A stretch of 64,000 bases of DNA. Source: Aporrectodea caliginosa (Eukaryota; Annelida; Clitellata; Crassiclitellata; Lumbricidae). This document shows positions 12,261 to 24,415 of the stretch, piece by piece. A model generated the notes under the pieces. It was not told the DNA's origin. It worked only from the letters and a program-made list of their open reading frames with translations, and searched no databases. Location of the stretch: assembly GCA_020284085.1 (NCBI GenBank), contig JACEVL010000130.1:886001-950000 (forward strand), given 5' to 3'. Made by a program: the position numbers and the translations under genes. Positions within the stretch are counted from its first letter, which is position 1, and every line of letters starts with the position of its first letter.

Positions 12261-13251
12261 AGTTTCAGCCTAAACGATATTGAATGTAATTTAGAACTGA
12301 ACATTCTTCAGCTAGCAAACACTGATGGGGCAACTAGAAGAGTCACCAGCAGAGTTGGATTGTCTCGAGACACTGTCTCGTTCTCGAGACGTCTCGAGAC
12401 AGGTTTTTTGATGTCTCGGTCTCGGTCTCGGACCCCACTGTCTCGGTCTCGGTCTCGAGATCATTTCTCGACTTTTTGGAAACTGTCTCGAAACGAAAGT
12501 CTTGTCTTTTTGGAAACTGTCTCGCAGCGAAGTTCTTGTTCTCTTGTAGAAGCGGTCTCCAAAGTTCTCGTACAAACTGCATTTTGTTCGGAACTTCGTA
12601 CAGTATTGCGCTGTAAAATTGTCTTGTGCCGAATGGATAACTAGTTAATCGGAAGTGCCAAACAGACAGGAAGTTTTAAAAAGCGGTGTTTCTGGTATTA
12701 AGATTTAAGAGTATTGAAAAAAGCAGTATTAAGTTTGCTCTCTCAGTCCAAAATTTCCAAATATCTTAAAATGTCTCATAAAGAACCTGAAATCGTGAAA
12801 TGTGCATTCACGCAGTTTGAAATCAATGAAAACCAAGATAAATGGCGTGTTGTTCGTCGTACTTTGTGTAAAGCCAACATAAGCGAAACTCTTTTAACAA
12901 CATCTAGTTTCTCAAGGTGAGTGATGTGACTTATGTCGCTAAATCGCTAATAGGCCTAGGGCCTATATGGAATTTTGTTGGTTTAAATTTAAGAATCATT
13001 TAGAAGATTTCAGAATGGCTGAAATATTTAATTTCTTTATAGTTTATACAATTCAGGTGATCGGCTGATTTCAGTGACTTGACCCTTGTATTAGACTTCA
13101 AAAGTTGAGAAAAATTGTTTCGGGACTTGGGTCCAATGTGCATTTCACTCGTTTTGACCTTTTGTTTCAGCCTAAACGATGTTGAATGTAATTGAGAACT
13201 GAACATTCTTCAGCTAGCTAACACTGATGGGGCAACTAGAAGAGTCACCAG
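12261..13251. repeat. 87-bp direct repeat flanking a 0.8-kb segment
   Basis: About 87 bp starting TTTCAGCCTAAACGAT and ending AGAAGAGTCACCAG occurs at about 12263-12350 and again at 13166-13252, with few differences. The segment between begins CAGAGTTGGATTGTCTCGAG, a hAT-like start, but I find no matching right end. The repeats are far too long for a transposase target duplication; a local duplication around an insertion is likely. Confidence 0.7.
12358..12475. repeat. GTCTCG-rich repeat cluster
   Basis: Dense reiteration of GTCTCG, TCTCGAGAC and GTCTCGGTCTCG over about 120 bp, partly self-complementary around CTCGAG. It is probably the subterminal repeat zone of a MITE. The Arg/Ser-rich ORFs on both strands here are consequences of the repeat. 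Confidence 0.75.
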
Positions 13252-13390
13252 TGGCACGTAACGCACATAACCAAGCATTCAGATTTCCAAACAGCACTCG
13301 TGATTAAGGTCAGCGCTCGTGAACAAACTCGTACCCTTTACGTTAAGCTTTAGGACAGCGATTAATTTGGAGTTTACCATTACGATTACT

Positions 13391-13905
13391 GGATTTGATA
13401 TACCACAGCAAGTTCAGAGTTTATGGATCACGGAATGAGGAATGACGACTGCAGGCGAAGGGATACGCCGCCAATGGCTCCCCACGTAGGTAGTCTCATC
13501 GATGAGCAGTTCCTCACGAATGGATGACCACGTGTCGCCCGGATAGCTCTGGACCTTCTAATAGGCGCAGAACAGGTTTCGGTCACCCGCCAAAAACGTA
13601 GACTGTGTGGAATGTAGCGGTTTCTATAGAAGAGCGAAACTATGTATTAATTCCTCTGTTGTTGGATTTAATATACCACAGCAAGTTCAGAGTTTATGGA
13701 TAACGGAATGAGGAATGAGCCAATGGCTCCCACGGTAGTCTCATCGTTGAGCAGTTCCTCACGAATATATGACCACGTGTCGCCCAGATAGCTGTGGACC
13801 TTCTAATAGGTGCAGAACAGGTTTCGGTCGCCCGCCAAAAACGTACACTGTGTGGACTTACAGTAGCGGTTTATATGGAAGAGTGAAACTATGTATTATT
13901 ATTCG
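13391..13905. repeat. Tandem duplication, two units of 240-270 bp
   Basis: Two diverged copies each begin with ATACCACAGCAAGTTCAGAG and pass through CAGTTCCTCACGAAT and GACCACGTGTCGCCC, ending near AAACTATGTATTA. Copy 1 is about 13391-13660, copy 2 about 13664-13905. I see no long ORF on either strand and do not recognise the unit. Confidence 0.7.
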
Positions 13906-14224
13906 TCTTGTTTTTTTTATTACCTCTATTTTAGCAGAAATCTTCCCATAAGATTGCACAGGCACGGTTGACGAAAACTTATTAAACATGTAATCGCTAA
14001 AAAATATATGTAATTTGCGTGGGACTTACTTCTGCTTTGAATCTGGCCTTTGGGAGCTTATTGATATTATAGGCCTATTCCTTGATCGATGCAAACATCT
14101 GTCGATGTCTAATATCTTTCTCTCTCTCTATTATATCTATGTCTCTCTCTGTCTGTCTCTTTCTCTAATCACATCTCCAAGCACTCGGGCATCTGCTTCG
14201 AACATATGTTCGGTGACCTACGCC

Positions 14225-14985
14225 GTATTTGACTCATGCTTGACTTAACAACTGCTTTCACTATCGCTACCTCAATATCCACTCCATGTTTGATTACTGT
14301 AATTCCACTATCCTCAAACTCGAATCAATCCATATTAAGCGTCTGCAACGCATCCAAAATTCACTCGCTCGAGTTGTCACCACCAGGACACTCAAGGAAA
14401 GATGGCTGCGTGTTTAAATTACTCCACTGGCTGAAAATGTTTGAACACAACCACTTCAATGTTCTATTGCTAACAAACAACTCCCTACAATATTCCCAGC
14501 CTGAAGTATCTTCACGAACTCTTCACCAACCAGCCACTCCGCTTTACCCTATAATCCTCCTACATCGCCCTCTCCCGTCCCACCACTCGCCTAAATTTCT
14601 CCAACCGATCCATAACCCACACAGAACCTAAACTTTGTAACAAACTTCCATCTGAATTTCACACATGTATTCTCAGTTCCTCCAACAATACCACTACTCG
14701 TCCACCAGTAACCAGTATCTGCCTCAGGCTCATCTACTTATCACGCCACAGGCTCTCCGTTCTAAATTTAAGTCCCATCTCCTCAAGAATTCCTACTATA
14801 ATCAATCCAATCGTCACCTTCCAGGCAAACTCGGCCTCAGCGAAACCCACCTTAACAGCTGCTTTGCCTTCTCACTCTGGTCTATATGGCAACCACACTC
14901 GGACCTCGTAAGACGAAGCGCTCGTCAATAAGCTGGTGCCCTGCTATTAAGTTTAGAGTAGCGCTTTAGAAATTTCATGTACACA
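14225..14985 (+). pseudogene. 3' relic of the 2A-LINE family
   Basis: Translation in shifting frames matches the C-terminal part of the full element at 42290: TTAFTIATSISTP (cf. KTASTIATSIVHS), LHWLKMFEHNHFNVLLLTNN (cf. LHWLKIPERIHFKVL), YSQPEVSS, then FKSHLLKNSYYNQSN. The end GTCAATAAGCTGGTGCCCTG followed by GCGCTTTAGAAATTTC matches the 3' UTR of that element. Heavily decayed. Confidence 0.75.
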
Positions 14986-15109
14986 ATAATGCATGAATTT
15001 TACGTAATAATGTTAACTAGTTTAAGAATGACTAAAGCTGTGCAGAATTTTGCTCAATGCCCATCCTCTTGTGAATTCAGTCAGTGTTTTTTAAATTTAA
15101 TATTGAACC

Positions 15110-16010
15110 TGTCTTCTTCTTCTGGTTCTCTACCTCTTAGGCAGGTTCAAATGTCCGACGTCGCCACTCCTCTCGTTGTTTGGCCTCTTCTTTCAGCTTC
15201 CAGTCACCGTTTGTCATCATCCAATAGATGATCATCTGTCTTGGTCTTCCTCTTGTCTTCCTCCCCTCCATTTTTCCTTCAGTGACCCTTCTTAGTAGTG
15301 AGTCTCCTCTCAGCGTGCGCCCGATCCATTTCCTTTGCCTCTCTCTTATTGTGCGTATAAGGACTCTTTCTTCTCCAATTATTCCCATCAATTCTTCATT
15401 TGTTATATGTTCTGTCCAGCTGATTTTTTCCATTCTCCATGTCCAAATTTCGAAAGCTTCCAGTCTTCTTATATCCACTTTTCTCATTGTCCATGTCTCT
15501 GATCCATACAGCACCACACTCCATACTAGTGTCTTTATCATTCTTATCTTCAGATTCCTGTTTAGTTTTCATCTCAGTAATTCTCTCCTGTTTGAGAATG
15601 CCTCCTTTCCTATTGCTATCCTTCTTTTAATTTCTCTGTGGCATTTGGCATCTGTCGTGATCATACTCCCTAATTAGCAGAATTCTTTGACTTGCTCCAT
15701 CTGTTTTACTCCAATGTGTATTCTGACTACAGTTTCCGTTCCTTTATCTATCTTCAATACCTTTGTCTTTATTTATGTTAATCTTCATCCCGTATTCGGT
15801 TGATGCTGTGTTTAGCCTATCCATCATTGCTTGTAGAACTTTCTGGTTTCTCGCCAACATTGCCTGATCATCTGAAAACCTTAATGCCTCGATCCATCTT
15901 CCACCAACCTTTATCCCCTTCCTCCATAATTATTCTCTACTGTTTCTCCGACAAGCTCTTCTGTATAGATGTTGAATAGTTATGGTGACAGTGGGCATGT
16001 TTGTTTGCAA
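15110..16010 (-). pseudogene. LINE RT C-terminal relic ('craniofacial 2-like' type)
   Basis: On the - strand from about 16000 the translation gives QTCPLSPLLFNIYTEELV (RT motif), TEYGMKINI, then in 15137-15541 VVLYGSETWTMRKVDIRRLE, WTEHITNEELMGIIG and RKWIGRTLRGDSLLRRVTEG. This is the standard RT tail of this LINE group. Several frameshifts; one 134-residue piece remains open. Confidence 0.8.
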
Positions 16011-16429
16011 ATATCGATCATCAGAAATAAGTCTTCAGTAATATCGAACAGTTTGTACCTTAATTAGTGCTTATTATTCCGTTCTGTTTGATTTATGTAT
16101 TTCACTTAACTCTGATCCTTTGAATTGAGTAAACTGGGACAGTGGAATCGATTGGCATGAAATCAGTTTTCCAAAGCGAGGTCAATTACTACTTTTACAA
16201 GTAGTAATTGACCACGTTATAAGACTCCTCGACTAGAACGTGACGTTTAGCAAAATTAACAATTCTCTGTCACAGTGCACCAACTGTTTATGAGTTTATT
16301 GAATCAGAATATATATATATATATAGACCGCACATACTAGGCACATTGCTGACAAATCATTTCTATGCTGTTACTACTCAAATATATATTTCATTTGACA
16401 GTCTGCTATGTGACTCATCTGTGCAGCTG

Positions 16430-17100
16430 TTGCCTCCTAGTCCTACCTTTGATGAGGCACAGTCTTGGATGGCGGCCAATAAACTCCTTCTTAACCCATG
16501 AAATTTCACCTACAGAGTACTCCACAGCAGCCTAAATAATCTGATCGGCTTAATAAAGTCGTTGAAACAGGGTGACTAAATTGTTGAGCTTGCAGATGCT
16601 GCTCGTAACTTGGGCGTTGTGCTGAATTCTACCATGTCTCTTACTGGCCAAGCAGCAGTATTTATAAGTCATCATAATAAAATTAAGTTCATTCGTGACA
16701 TGTGCAGAATTAGACGTTATGTGCCCATTTCTGCAAGGATATATCTATCAAATGCATTGGTTTCCAGTCGAGTATAATTATTACTGCAAGTCGCTTCTTA
16801 CTGGTCGACTCAGCCTTTCATTCACCAGATGTTGTTGGTAACTTTAAGGGGCTGGCCAGGCGTACGTACCAAGGAAACAACTTCTCAGAACTCACAGAAT
16901 TATGATGTAGATGGTCCAGCAGGTGGATGGCCAGCTCCTCAGTAGCAACGTTTGCTCCTTCTTCTTCTTACCTAATCTCTGCCTGGAAGGGTTTCCCTCC
17001 ACTTTCCCTGATGGTTTCCCGTATGCGCACCGCTACGACCCAGTCCAAAGGTTTTGCTCTTGTTGGCCCCATACAACTAAAAACGTCTTCGTCAGGACCT
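16430..17100 (+). pseudogene. CR1-like LINE relic (family 3)
   Basis: Translated pieces: AQSWMAANKLLLNP, AARNLGVVLNSTMSLTGQ, MCRIRRYVPISARIYLSNAL, then SRMRTATTQSKGFALVGPIQ. This order (thumb, then C-terminal Trp-rich end) is CR1-like. A shorter copy of the same family lies at 38480-38645 in gene B. 5'-truncated and frameshifted. Confidence 0.7.
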
Positions 17101-17328
17101 GAGCATAGATCTCCTTAACCTCACTTTCCCCACAGTTCCGAAATTGCCTAACACTTTCCGTTGTCAGTGATGAGACTTGCATAGGTTGGGAGAGCCACTG
17201 ACCTTTTCTTATTGGCGCTTTATAAATCTTCGATTACAGTTAAAATTACAATATTTGTGTTTCTGTTCCGCTCTACGATTCAACCCCTTCAACGTTCGAC
17301 TAATGAGAACCGTTGTTTCTTTTTCCAG

Positions 17329-17547
17329 GTTTCGCATGCGCTGGCGTCCTGTGTCCTGCTGGAAAAGCCTGTAAAGTGAACTCGACAAGTCAACCGGAGT
17401 GCCTCTGTAGCACGGAGTGCACAACGAAGTATGCTCCAGTGTGTGGTAGCGATGGAAATATTTACGGCAACAGATGTTGGCTCAACGTGACGTCGTGTCA
17501 GACCAACAACAACATCACGTTGGCTCACAGTGGAGAATGCAAGACAG
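17329..17547 (+). CDS. Gene A exon, follistatin-like module k1
   Basis: 73 codons, phase 1-1, acceptor TTTTTCCAG, donor GTGAAG. Starts GFACAGVLCPAGKAC; loop CTTKYAPVCG with P1 Thr. Sequon NIT. It differs from k2 by few residues (S/G, E/V, K/E) and is the first of four near-identical tandem modules. Confidence 0.92.
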
Positions 17548-17681
17548 GTGAAGACGAATTTGTCTCCATTGTCGTATTGGTTACAACCATGATAGAGATG
17601 TATGATATATAACACCGCGACCTGAAAGAAACATAGGCTACGTCATACGGTCTCTAGCGCTTATATCTCATTGGTTACAAC

Positions 17682-17780
17682 CAGTGATGGGCAAAGGTTA
17701 ACTATAAAGTTGCAAACTGTTAGTTGAACTAAAAAAAATTAGTTGAGGTTGAAGTTTAACTAAGACATTAGTTTACTTAA
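17682..17780. mobile_element. Left-end fragment of the CAGTGATGGGCA hAT MITE
   Basis: The 99 bp starting CAGTGATGGGCAAAGGTTAA match the left end of the complete MITE at 21190, with the same flank GGTTACAAC on the left, but stop after TAGTTTACTTAA. No right end. It marks a duplication or recombination junction between exons k1 and k2. Confidence 0.8.
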
Positions 17781-17818
17781 AACCAATGACTAATGAGAAC
17801 CGTTGTTTCTTTTTCCAG

Positions 17819-18037
17819 GTTTCGCATGCGCTGGCGTCCTGTGTCCTGCTGGAAAAGCCTGTAAAGTGAACTCGACAGGTCAACCGGAGTGCCTCTGTAG
17901 CACGGTGTGCACAACGGAGTATGCTCCAGTGTGTGGTAGCGATGGAAATATTTACGGCAACAGATGTTGGCTCAACGTGACCTCGTGTCAGACCAACAAC
18001 AACATCACGTTGGCTCACAGTGGAGAATGCAAGACAG
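17819..18037 (+). CDS. Gene A exon, follistatin-like module k2
   Basis: 73 codons, phase 1-1, same splice sites as k1. Loop CTTEYAPVCG. Exon starts are only 490 bp apart from k1, against about 1.4 kb between k3 and k4, so the intron between k1 and k2 is a shortened version. Sequon NIT. Confidence 0.92.
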
Positions 18038-18174
18038 GTGAAGATGAATGTGCCTCTATTGTCATATTGGTAACAACTGCCTATTTACTGCCATTAGCCT
18101 AAGTCTCACCGAAAATCACCAGGAATCAGCGTGAATGATCTGTATTTAATAATAACTAAACTTAATACAATGAC

Positions 18175-18330
18175 CATCATTTTATTGTACTGGCCAAACA
18201 GGTATTACACAGATGATATTTCATACAAGAATTTCGGGTGGTTACAATAGGGGGACTAGAAAGGACCTTGGTCCCACTAAGTAGGGCCCCCTAAATACCA
18301 GTTGCAGTATTAGAGGGAAGTTAGTTAAAT
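18175..18330 (-). mobile_element. LINE 3'-UTR remnant
   Basis: Starts TCATTTTATTGTACTGG, with the inward motif GGACCTTGGTCCCACTAAG (cf. GGGAC/GTCCCGCTA at 8309). Same family of minus-strand LINE ends as at 8144, 26684, 39097, 48675, 56548 and 57087. No coding part is retained here. The rest of the intron, 18331-19150, shows only an AT repeat near 18801-18822. Confidence 0.55.
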
Positions 18331-19502
18331 AATAACAGCTGCATGTTATCTGCAGTTTTACAATTTGACATTATGTATATATTTACAACACAAACAGCAG
18401 TCTGTGGTGACCGACCTTGACCTATTCATAAGCATCCAGACAAACTGTCAATGTAGCAGAGTAACAAAGTGTAAAACAGCTAATTTTGCAGTTTACTTAT
18501 GGCAGACAGGCCTAAGTATTAGCAATGAGTTGCCAAGTCAATATGGGACATTCCCAACAAACAATAGCCATAAGTATCACCAAATCAGCAAGAAGCATTT
18601 CTAACCAGCAACAAAGACGACAGAAATTTCATACCAAGAATTTTTTATAAATTACGGTAGCATATACATACTCTAGTTTAGGCTTCTCAATGAACGGTAA
18701 CAAACCTTCAGCAACTGTACCCCATAAAATAATATTAGATCTGTCTGACTTTCTATTATGTAACTCACTGCGGTTTGTCAGTTTGTTTTATTAAACGAAG
18801 ATATATATATATATATATATATAACATCTTTTAGCATCAATCTTAAGTAATTAAAACAACTGTCAAGTAAATTAACGAAGCATCAGTAGAAAGTAGAGTC
18901 GCAGATTTGCAGTTCACTCATGACATATAAATATAAGTGTATGCATGTATGTATGAATGTACATGTATGTATGAATGTGTGCAGTTCATAATTAATATGA
19001 CGCATTACACAATTTGCTTAGAGCTTCGAAAGGCTTTGAAGAATGTGTGCATTCAGGTTCACGAATTCACGATGCTCCAAATTGACCACAACTATTATTT
19101 GGTTAATTCACAAATCCAAAATCCGAGGGCGAGCATAGCTTAGTAGTTGTAGCGTATTTTCACTTTCTCATATTTGTGGATATTTCACTTTTCCTATTCA
19201 TTTTTCTAACGAAAATATTGATGAATTTTTGCTGTGTCGTTTTCTTTTTTTATTGTTAGAAACGTCTTAGTACGGACTTGAGGATAGAGCTCCTTAGTTT
19301 ATCCTTCCCTTCAGTTCCCAAATTGCCTGAAACTCTTTCCTGTTTGTCTGGCGTCGGTCTGGAGGGTCACTGACCTTTCTGATTGGCGTTTTATAAAAAT
19401 CAGATTACGAATTACAATTACAATGTGTGTGTGTTTCTGTTCCGCTATAAGATTAAACCCCTTCAACATTCGACCAATGAGAACCGTTGTTTCTATTTCC
19501 AG

Positions 19503-19721
19503 GTTTCGCATGCGTTGGCGTCCTGTGTCCTGCTGGAAAAGCCTGTAAAGTGAATTCGACAGGTCAACCGGAGTGCCTCTGTAGCACGGTGTGCACAACG
19601 GAGTATGCTCCAGTGTGTGGTAACGATGGAAATACTTACGGCAACAGATGTTGGCTCAACGTGACGTCGTGTCAGACCAGCAACAACGTCACGTTGGCTT
19701 ACGAAGAAGAATGCAAGACAG
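19503..19721 (+). CDS. Gene A exon, follistatin-like module k3
   Basis: 73 codons, phase 1-1, acceptor CTATTTCCAG, donor GTGAAG. Starts GFACVGVLC; same loop as k2 (CTTEYAPVCG), followed by NDGNTYGNRC. Sequon NVT. The surrounding unit (about 19150-20640) recurs around k4. Confidence 0.92.
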
Positions 19722-20933
19722 GTGAAGACGAATGTGCTTCTAATGTCATATTCGTAACAACTGCTTAATTACTGCCATTAGCCTAAGTCTCTCCGAAAAT
19801 CGCCAGAAATCAGGGTGAATGATTTGTATTGAATAAGTATTATCGGTCCCAAATTCAAATCTTATTCAACGTTAAACAATTTTCGGAAAGTATCAATCAT
19901 GTCAATAATAGTTAATTAAATGTAACAACCGTTCTCACTTCCTCCTGGATGTATGCATCATGCATGTATGCGCCTCTCAAAAAGTCTCTCTGCTAACATT
20001 CATATTTAAGAACATCCAGTTATTAGCCAATCGCATTCAAAGCTCGGCAGGCGAGAAATCGCTTGTTGTTATAAATCGGAAATGGAAGCCATAACGCAGA
20101 GATGAACGACGAAAGAGAAATCTCAGAGATGATCAGAGATCTGCAAATGGTTGATGATCTGTGTGTTTGTCTGATTCAGCAACCTCTTCCAATCCCTCGA
20201 CTGATCCAAGCAGCGTGATTCTACTAAAAAAATTATTATAGTTAGGACTACCGTTACATTTACGATAAATGGCTTTTCATTTTAGCCATAATTGTAACAG
20301 TTATAGTTAGTATTATATTTATTTACAGTTTAGTTACAGTTATAGTTACTGGATATTTATTTCATTTATATTTATTTTAGTGACTACTTAGTAACAATGA
20401 GCCTTAGCGAAATTGACTACAAAAGCAATAGCAGTACATAATTAATATGACGCGTTATACCATTTGTAAGGCTTTGAAGAATGTGTGCATTCAGCTTCAC
20501 GAATTCACGATGCTCCAAATTTACCACAACTATTACTGGGTTAATTCACAAATCCAAAATCCTGAGCGAGTATAGACTAATAGTTGTAGCGTATTTTCAC
20601 TTTCTCATATTTGTGGATATTTCACTTTTCCCTAACCCTAACGAAAATAACGATTAATTTAGTTGGCATCGTTTTCTTTTTTGTTATTGTTAGAAACGTC
20701 TTAGTCAGGACTTGAGGATAGAGCTCCTTAGTTTATCCTTCCCTTCAGTTCCGAAATTGCCTGAAAATCTTTCCTGTTTGTCTAGCGTCGGTCTGGAGCG
20801 CCAATGACCTTTCTGATTGGCGCTTTATAAATCTCAGATTGCAATTACAATTATATTGTGTGTGTTTCTGTTCCGCTCTGCGATTCAACCCCTTCAACGT
20901 TCGACCAATGAGAACCGTTGTTTCTTTTTCTAG

Positions 20934-21149
20934 ACTCCGCATGTGCTGCCGTTCAGTGTCCTACTAGAAGAGCCTGTAAAGTGAACTCGACAGGTCAACC
21001 GGTGTGCGTCTGTAGCACGCTGTGCACATTCGAGTATGCTCCAGTTTGTGGTAGCGATGGAAAAACTTACAGCAACAGATGTCAGCTCAACGTGACGGCG
21101 TGTCAATCCAACAACATCACGGAGGCTCACAGTGGAGAATGCAAGACAG
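20934..21149 (+). CDS. Gene A exon, follistatin-like module k4
   Basis: 72 codons, phase 1-1, acceptor TTTTTCTAG, donor GTGAAG. Starts [15 protein letters not shown]; loop [10 protein letters not shown] with P1 Phe, against Thr in k1-k3. The sequon NIT is kept. The most diverged of the four k modules. Confidence 0.92.
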
Positions 21150-21189
21150 GTGAAGCTGAATGTGTCTCCATTGTCGTATTGGTTACAAC

Positions 21190-21490
21190 CAGTGATGGGC
21201 AAAGGCTAACTATAAAGTTGCAAACTGTTAGTTGAACAAAAAATATTTAGTTGAGGTTGAAGTTTAACTAAGACATTAGTTTACTTAACGTTACTCGGGC
21301 CGGGAATTCTATGCAAAAGCGGTTAACCCCGAGTCACGTTCGGGCTCATACATACATACATACATACATACATACATACATACGTATACATATATAAATA
21401 CATATATACCTACATAATTATATATAATTATACCTACACATGTATATATTTACACACATAGATGCATATGTACATAAATATATACATACA

Positions 21491-21522
<32 letters not shown>

Positions 21523-21802
21523 CATATATAAATACATATATACCTACATAAATATATATAATTATACCTACACATGTATATATTTACACACATAGATGTA
21601 TATGTACATATATATACACACATACATACATACATACATACATACATACATACATACACACATACATACATATATACATACATACATATACATATATAAA
21701 TACATATATATATAATTATATATAATTATACCTACACATGTATATATTTACACACACAGATGTATATGTACATATATATATACATATATATACATACATA
21801 CA

Positions 21803-21834
<32 letters not shown>

Positions 21835-21934
21835 CATATATAAATACATATATATATAATTATATATAATTATACCTACACATGTATATATTTACACACA
21901 TAGATGTATATGTACATATATATATATACATACA

Positions 21935-21966
<32 letters not shown>

Positions 21967-22266
21967 CATATATAAATATATATATATATATACATAATTA
22001 TATATAATTATACCTACACATGTATATATTTACACACATAGATGTATATGTACATATATATATACATATATATACATACATACATACATACATATATACA
22101 TACATACATACATATACATATATAAATACATATATATATAGATACATAATTATATATAATTATACCTACACATGTATATATTTACACACATAGATGTATA
22201 TGTACATATATATATACATATATATATACATACATACATACATACATACATACATACATACATACA

Positions 22267-22298
<32 letters not shown>

Positions 22299-22528
22299 CA
22301 TATATAAATACATATATATATATACATAATTATATATAATTATACCTACACACATTATTACACACATAGATGTATATGTACATATATATATACATATATA
22401 TACATACATACATACATACGTACATACATACATACATACATACATATACATATATAAATATATATATATATACATAATTATATATAATTATACCTACACA
22501 TGTATATATTTACACACATAGATGTATA

Positions 22529-22596
<68 letters not shown>

Positions 22597-23414
22597 CATA
22601 TATAAATACATATATATATATATATCCATAATTATATATAATTATACCTACACATGTATATATTTACACACATAGATGTATATGTACATATATATACATA
22701 TATATACATACATACATACATACATATAATTATCTGTATATATATACATATATATATGTAAATTTATACATGTATTTGTACATATATACATATGTATATA
22801 TTTTAATGTATGCATATATGGCTATGCATGTTTACATATACACATATATACCTACACATGTATATTCATGCATATACATGCATACGTAAAACAATGCAAC
22901 GTTTTTCTGGGAGAAAATGAAACGCTAAGGAGGTTAAAACAAAAGTTAAACTATTTTTTTAAGTTATTAACTAAAAAGTTAAACTAATAGTTTTTTTAGT
23001 TATTAGCTAGAAATCAGCAACTATATTCCACAGTGATTGTCATGAGGAACTGATAATCACTCAATTCATGTGAACTTCATGCCATTGCACGATGCTTTAT
23101 CGTTTGCATCAGCAACTCTCTTCATGATTTTCTTGTAGAACTGTTACAGTACTAGGACAATTAGTCTAGTACACATCACATAGTTTGAAAGTGAACTTGT
23201 CATTGACGCTCTGCATTTTTACAGTTCACTTAACCTGTGTCATTGTGAAATGTTTGTGAAAGAAGTTTGTTAAAAAGTTGCAAAATGTTTAAGTAATATT
23301 TGTAGTTTAGTAAGCTTATTTACAAAATCAGTTGCGAACTTTTAGTTAAACTTTTTTATTTTAGTTAAAAATAGTTATAGTTTCACTAAAACATTTAGTA
23401 AGTGCCCATCACTG
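21190..23414. mobile_element. hAT-type MITE, CAGTGATGGGCA ends, swollen by a minisatellite
   Basis: Left end CAGTGATGGGCA, right end TGCCCATCACTG, perfectly inverted over 12 bp. The flanks are GTTACAAC (21182-21189) and GTAACAAC (23415-23422), matching at 7 of 8 positions. These terminal bases and the 8-bp duplication are typical of hAT elements. Both ends are rich in TTAACTAAAAA/TTAGTTAAACT-like repeats. No transposase ORF. Removing it restores the intron sequence seen after k2 and k3 (CAACTGCCTATTTACTGCC). Confidence 0.87.
21350..22730. repeat. Minisatellite, about 9 units of 135-180 bp, in the MITE
   Basis: Each unit carries a CATA run of variable length, then TATATATAATTATACCTACA, CATGTATATATTTACACACA and TAGATGTATATGTACATATA. 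The core TACCTACACATG recurs at about 21432, 21567, 21731, 21874, 22012, 22163, 22343 (variant), 22493 and 22646, with a diverged copy near 22850. Unit length varies with the CATA run. Cys/Tyr/Met/Val ORFs on the - strand are artefacts. Confidence 0.9.
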
Positions 23415-24415
23415 GTAACAACTGTCTACCTACTGCCATTAGCCTAAGGCTCACCGAAAATCACCTGGAATAAATGTGAATAATTTGTATTGAATAATTG
23501 TTACTAAAAGTTAAATGGAATTCAGCGGTGAGTCATTTTGGAACAGTATCGAGCATGTCAATGGAGGCTAATTAAATGTAACAACCATTCATGCATCTGT
23601 CTACCTGAATGTTTGTATTTTGTATGTATGTATTTGTATGTATGTGTTTGTTTGCATGTATTTTGTATGTAGGTATTTTGTATTTAGGCATTTTGTATGC
23701 ATGCAGGTTGTACGTATCGGGACGCTTAAAATAGCGTGCATCCATTTCCACTCAAGTAGTCTAAAACCTACACATAGCAGCATCCAATTTTTAACCAATC
23801 GCTTTCAAAATTCGACAGAGAATAATTCACTTGGTATTTTAATTCGGAAATGGAACCCATGACGCCGTCATGAACGACGAAAGAGATGATCAGATATAAT
23901 ATTATCTGCAGATGGTTGATGTTCTGTGTGTTTGTCTGATTCAGCAGCCTCTTCCAATCGCTCCATTCATCCAGGCAGTGTGATTCTAATCAAAAATTTT
24001 ATTTTAATTACAGTTACAGTTTTGCTAAATTGTTTTACATTTTAGTTATAGTTACAGTTAGTATTAATTTTAGTCATAGTTATAATTACTCGATTTTTAT
24101 TCTAGTGATTAGGCCTAGGCCTACTTAGTAACAATAAGGCTAAGCAATATTGTCCACAGAAGCAACAGCTGTACAGTGGGTGAATTCAGCCTCATGAATA
24201 CACGACGCACCAAATTTACCACAACTATTACTCGGTTAATTCACAAATCCAAAATCCGGGACATGCTTGGGTAATTAGGAATAGCGCATTTTTCACGTTG
24301 TCATGTTTGTCGATATTGCACTTTTCCTATTTATTTTTTAAGGAAAATAACGATGAATTTTCATTAGTGTCAGTTCGCTTTAGTTATAGTAATAGTTAAT
24401 GATTTTTCGCTACAG

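Larger units (their letters stand above)
3028..21149 (+). other. Gene A: follistatin/Kazal multi-module gene (5' end missing)
   Basis: Ten exons, each one follistatin-like module (FOLN half plus Kazal half, 10 Cys), lie in order e-f-g-h-i-j-k1-k2-k3-k4. All begin after AG and end before GT in phase 1, so any subset splices in frame. Tandem modules of this kind occur in agrin and multi-Kazal inhibitors and act outside the cell. The signal-peptide exon and types a-d, seen in gene C, are not found in the 3 kb before exon e; they lie upstream of the window or are lost. The introns hold LINEs, a SINE and MITEs. The four k modules are recent tandem copies. A possible last exon is listed at 24416. 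Confidence 0.85.

Noticed and set aside
21340..22730. Regularly spaced repeats that could look like a CRISPR array
   Set aside because: Units are 135-180 bp, AT-rich and contiguous, with variable CATA runs rather than unique spacers; eukaryotic minisatellite inside a MITE.
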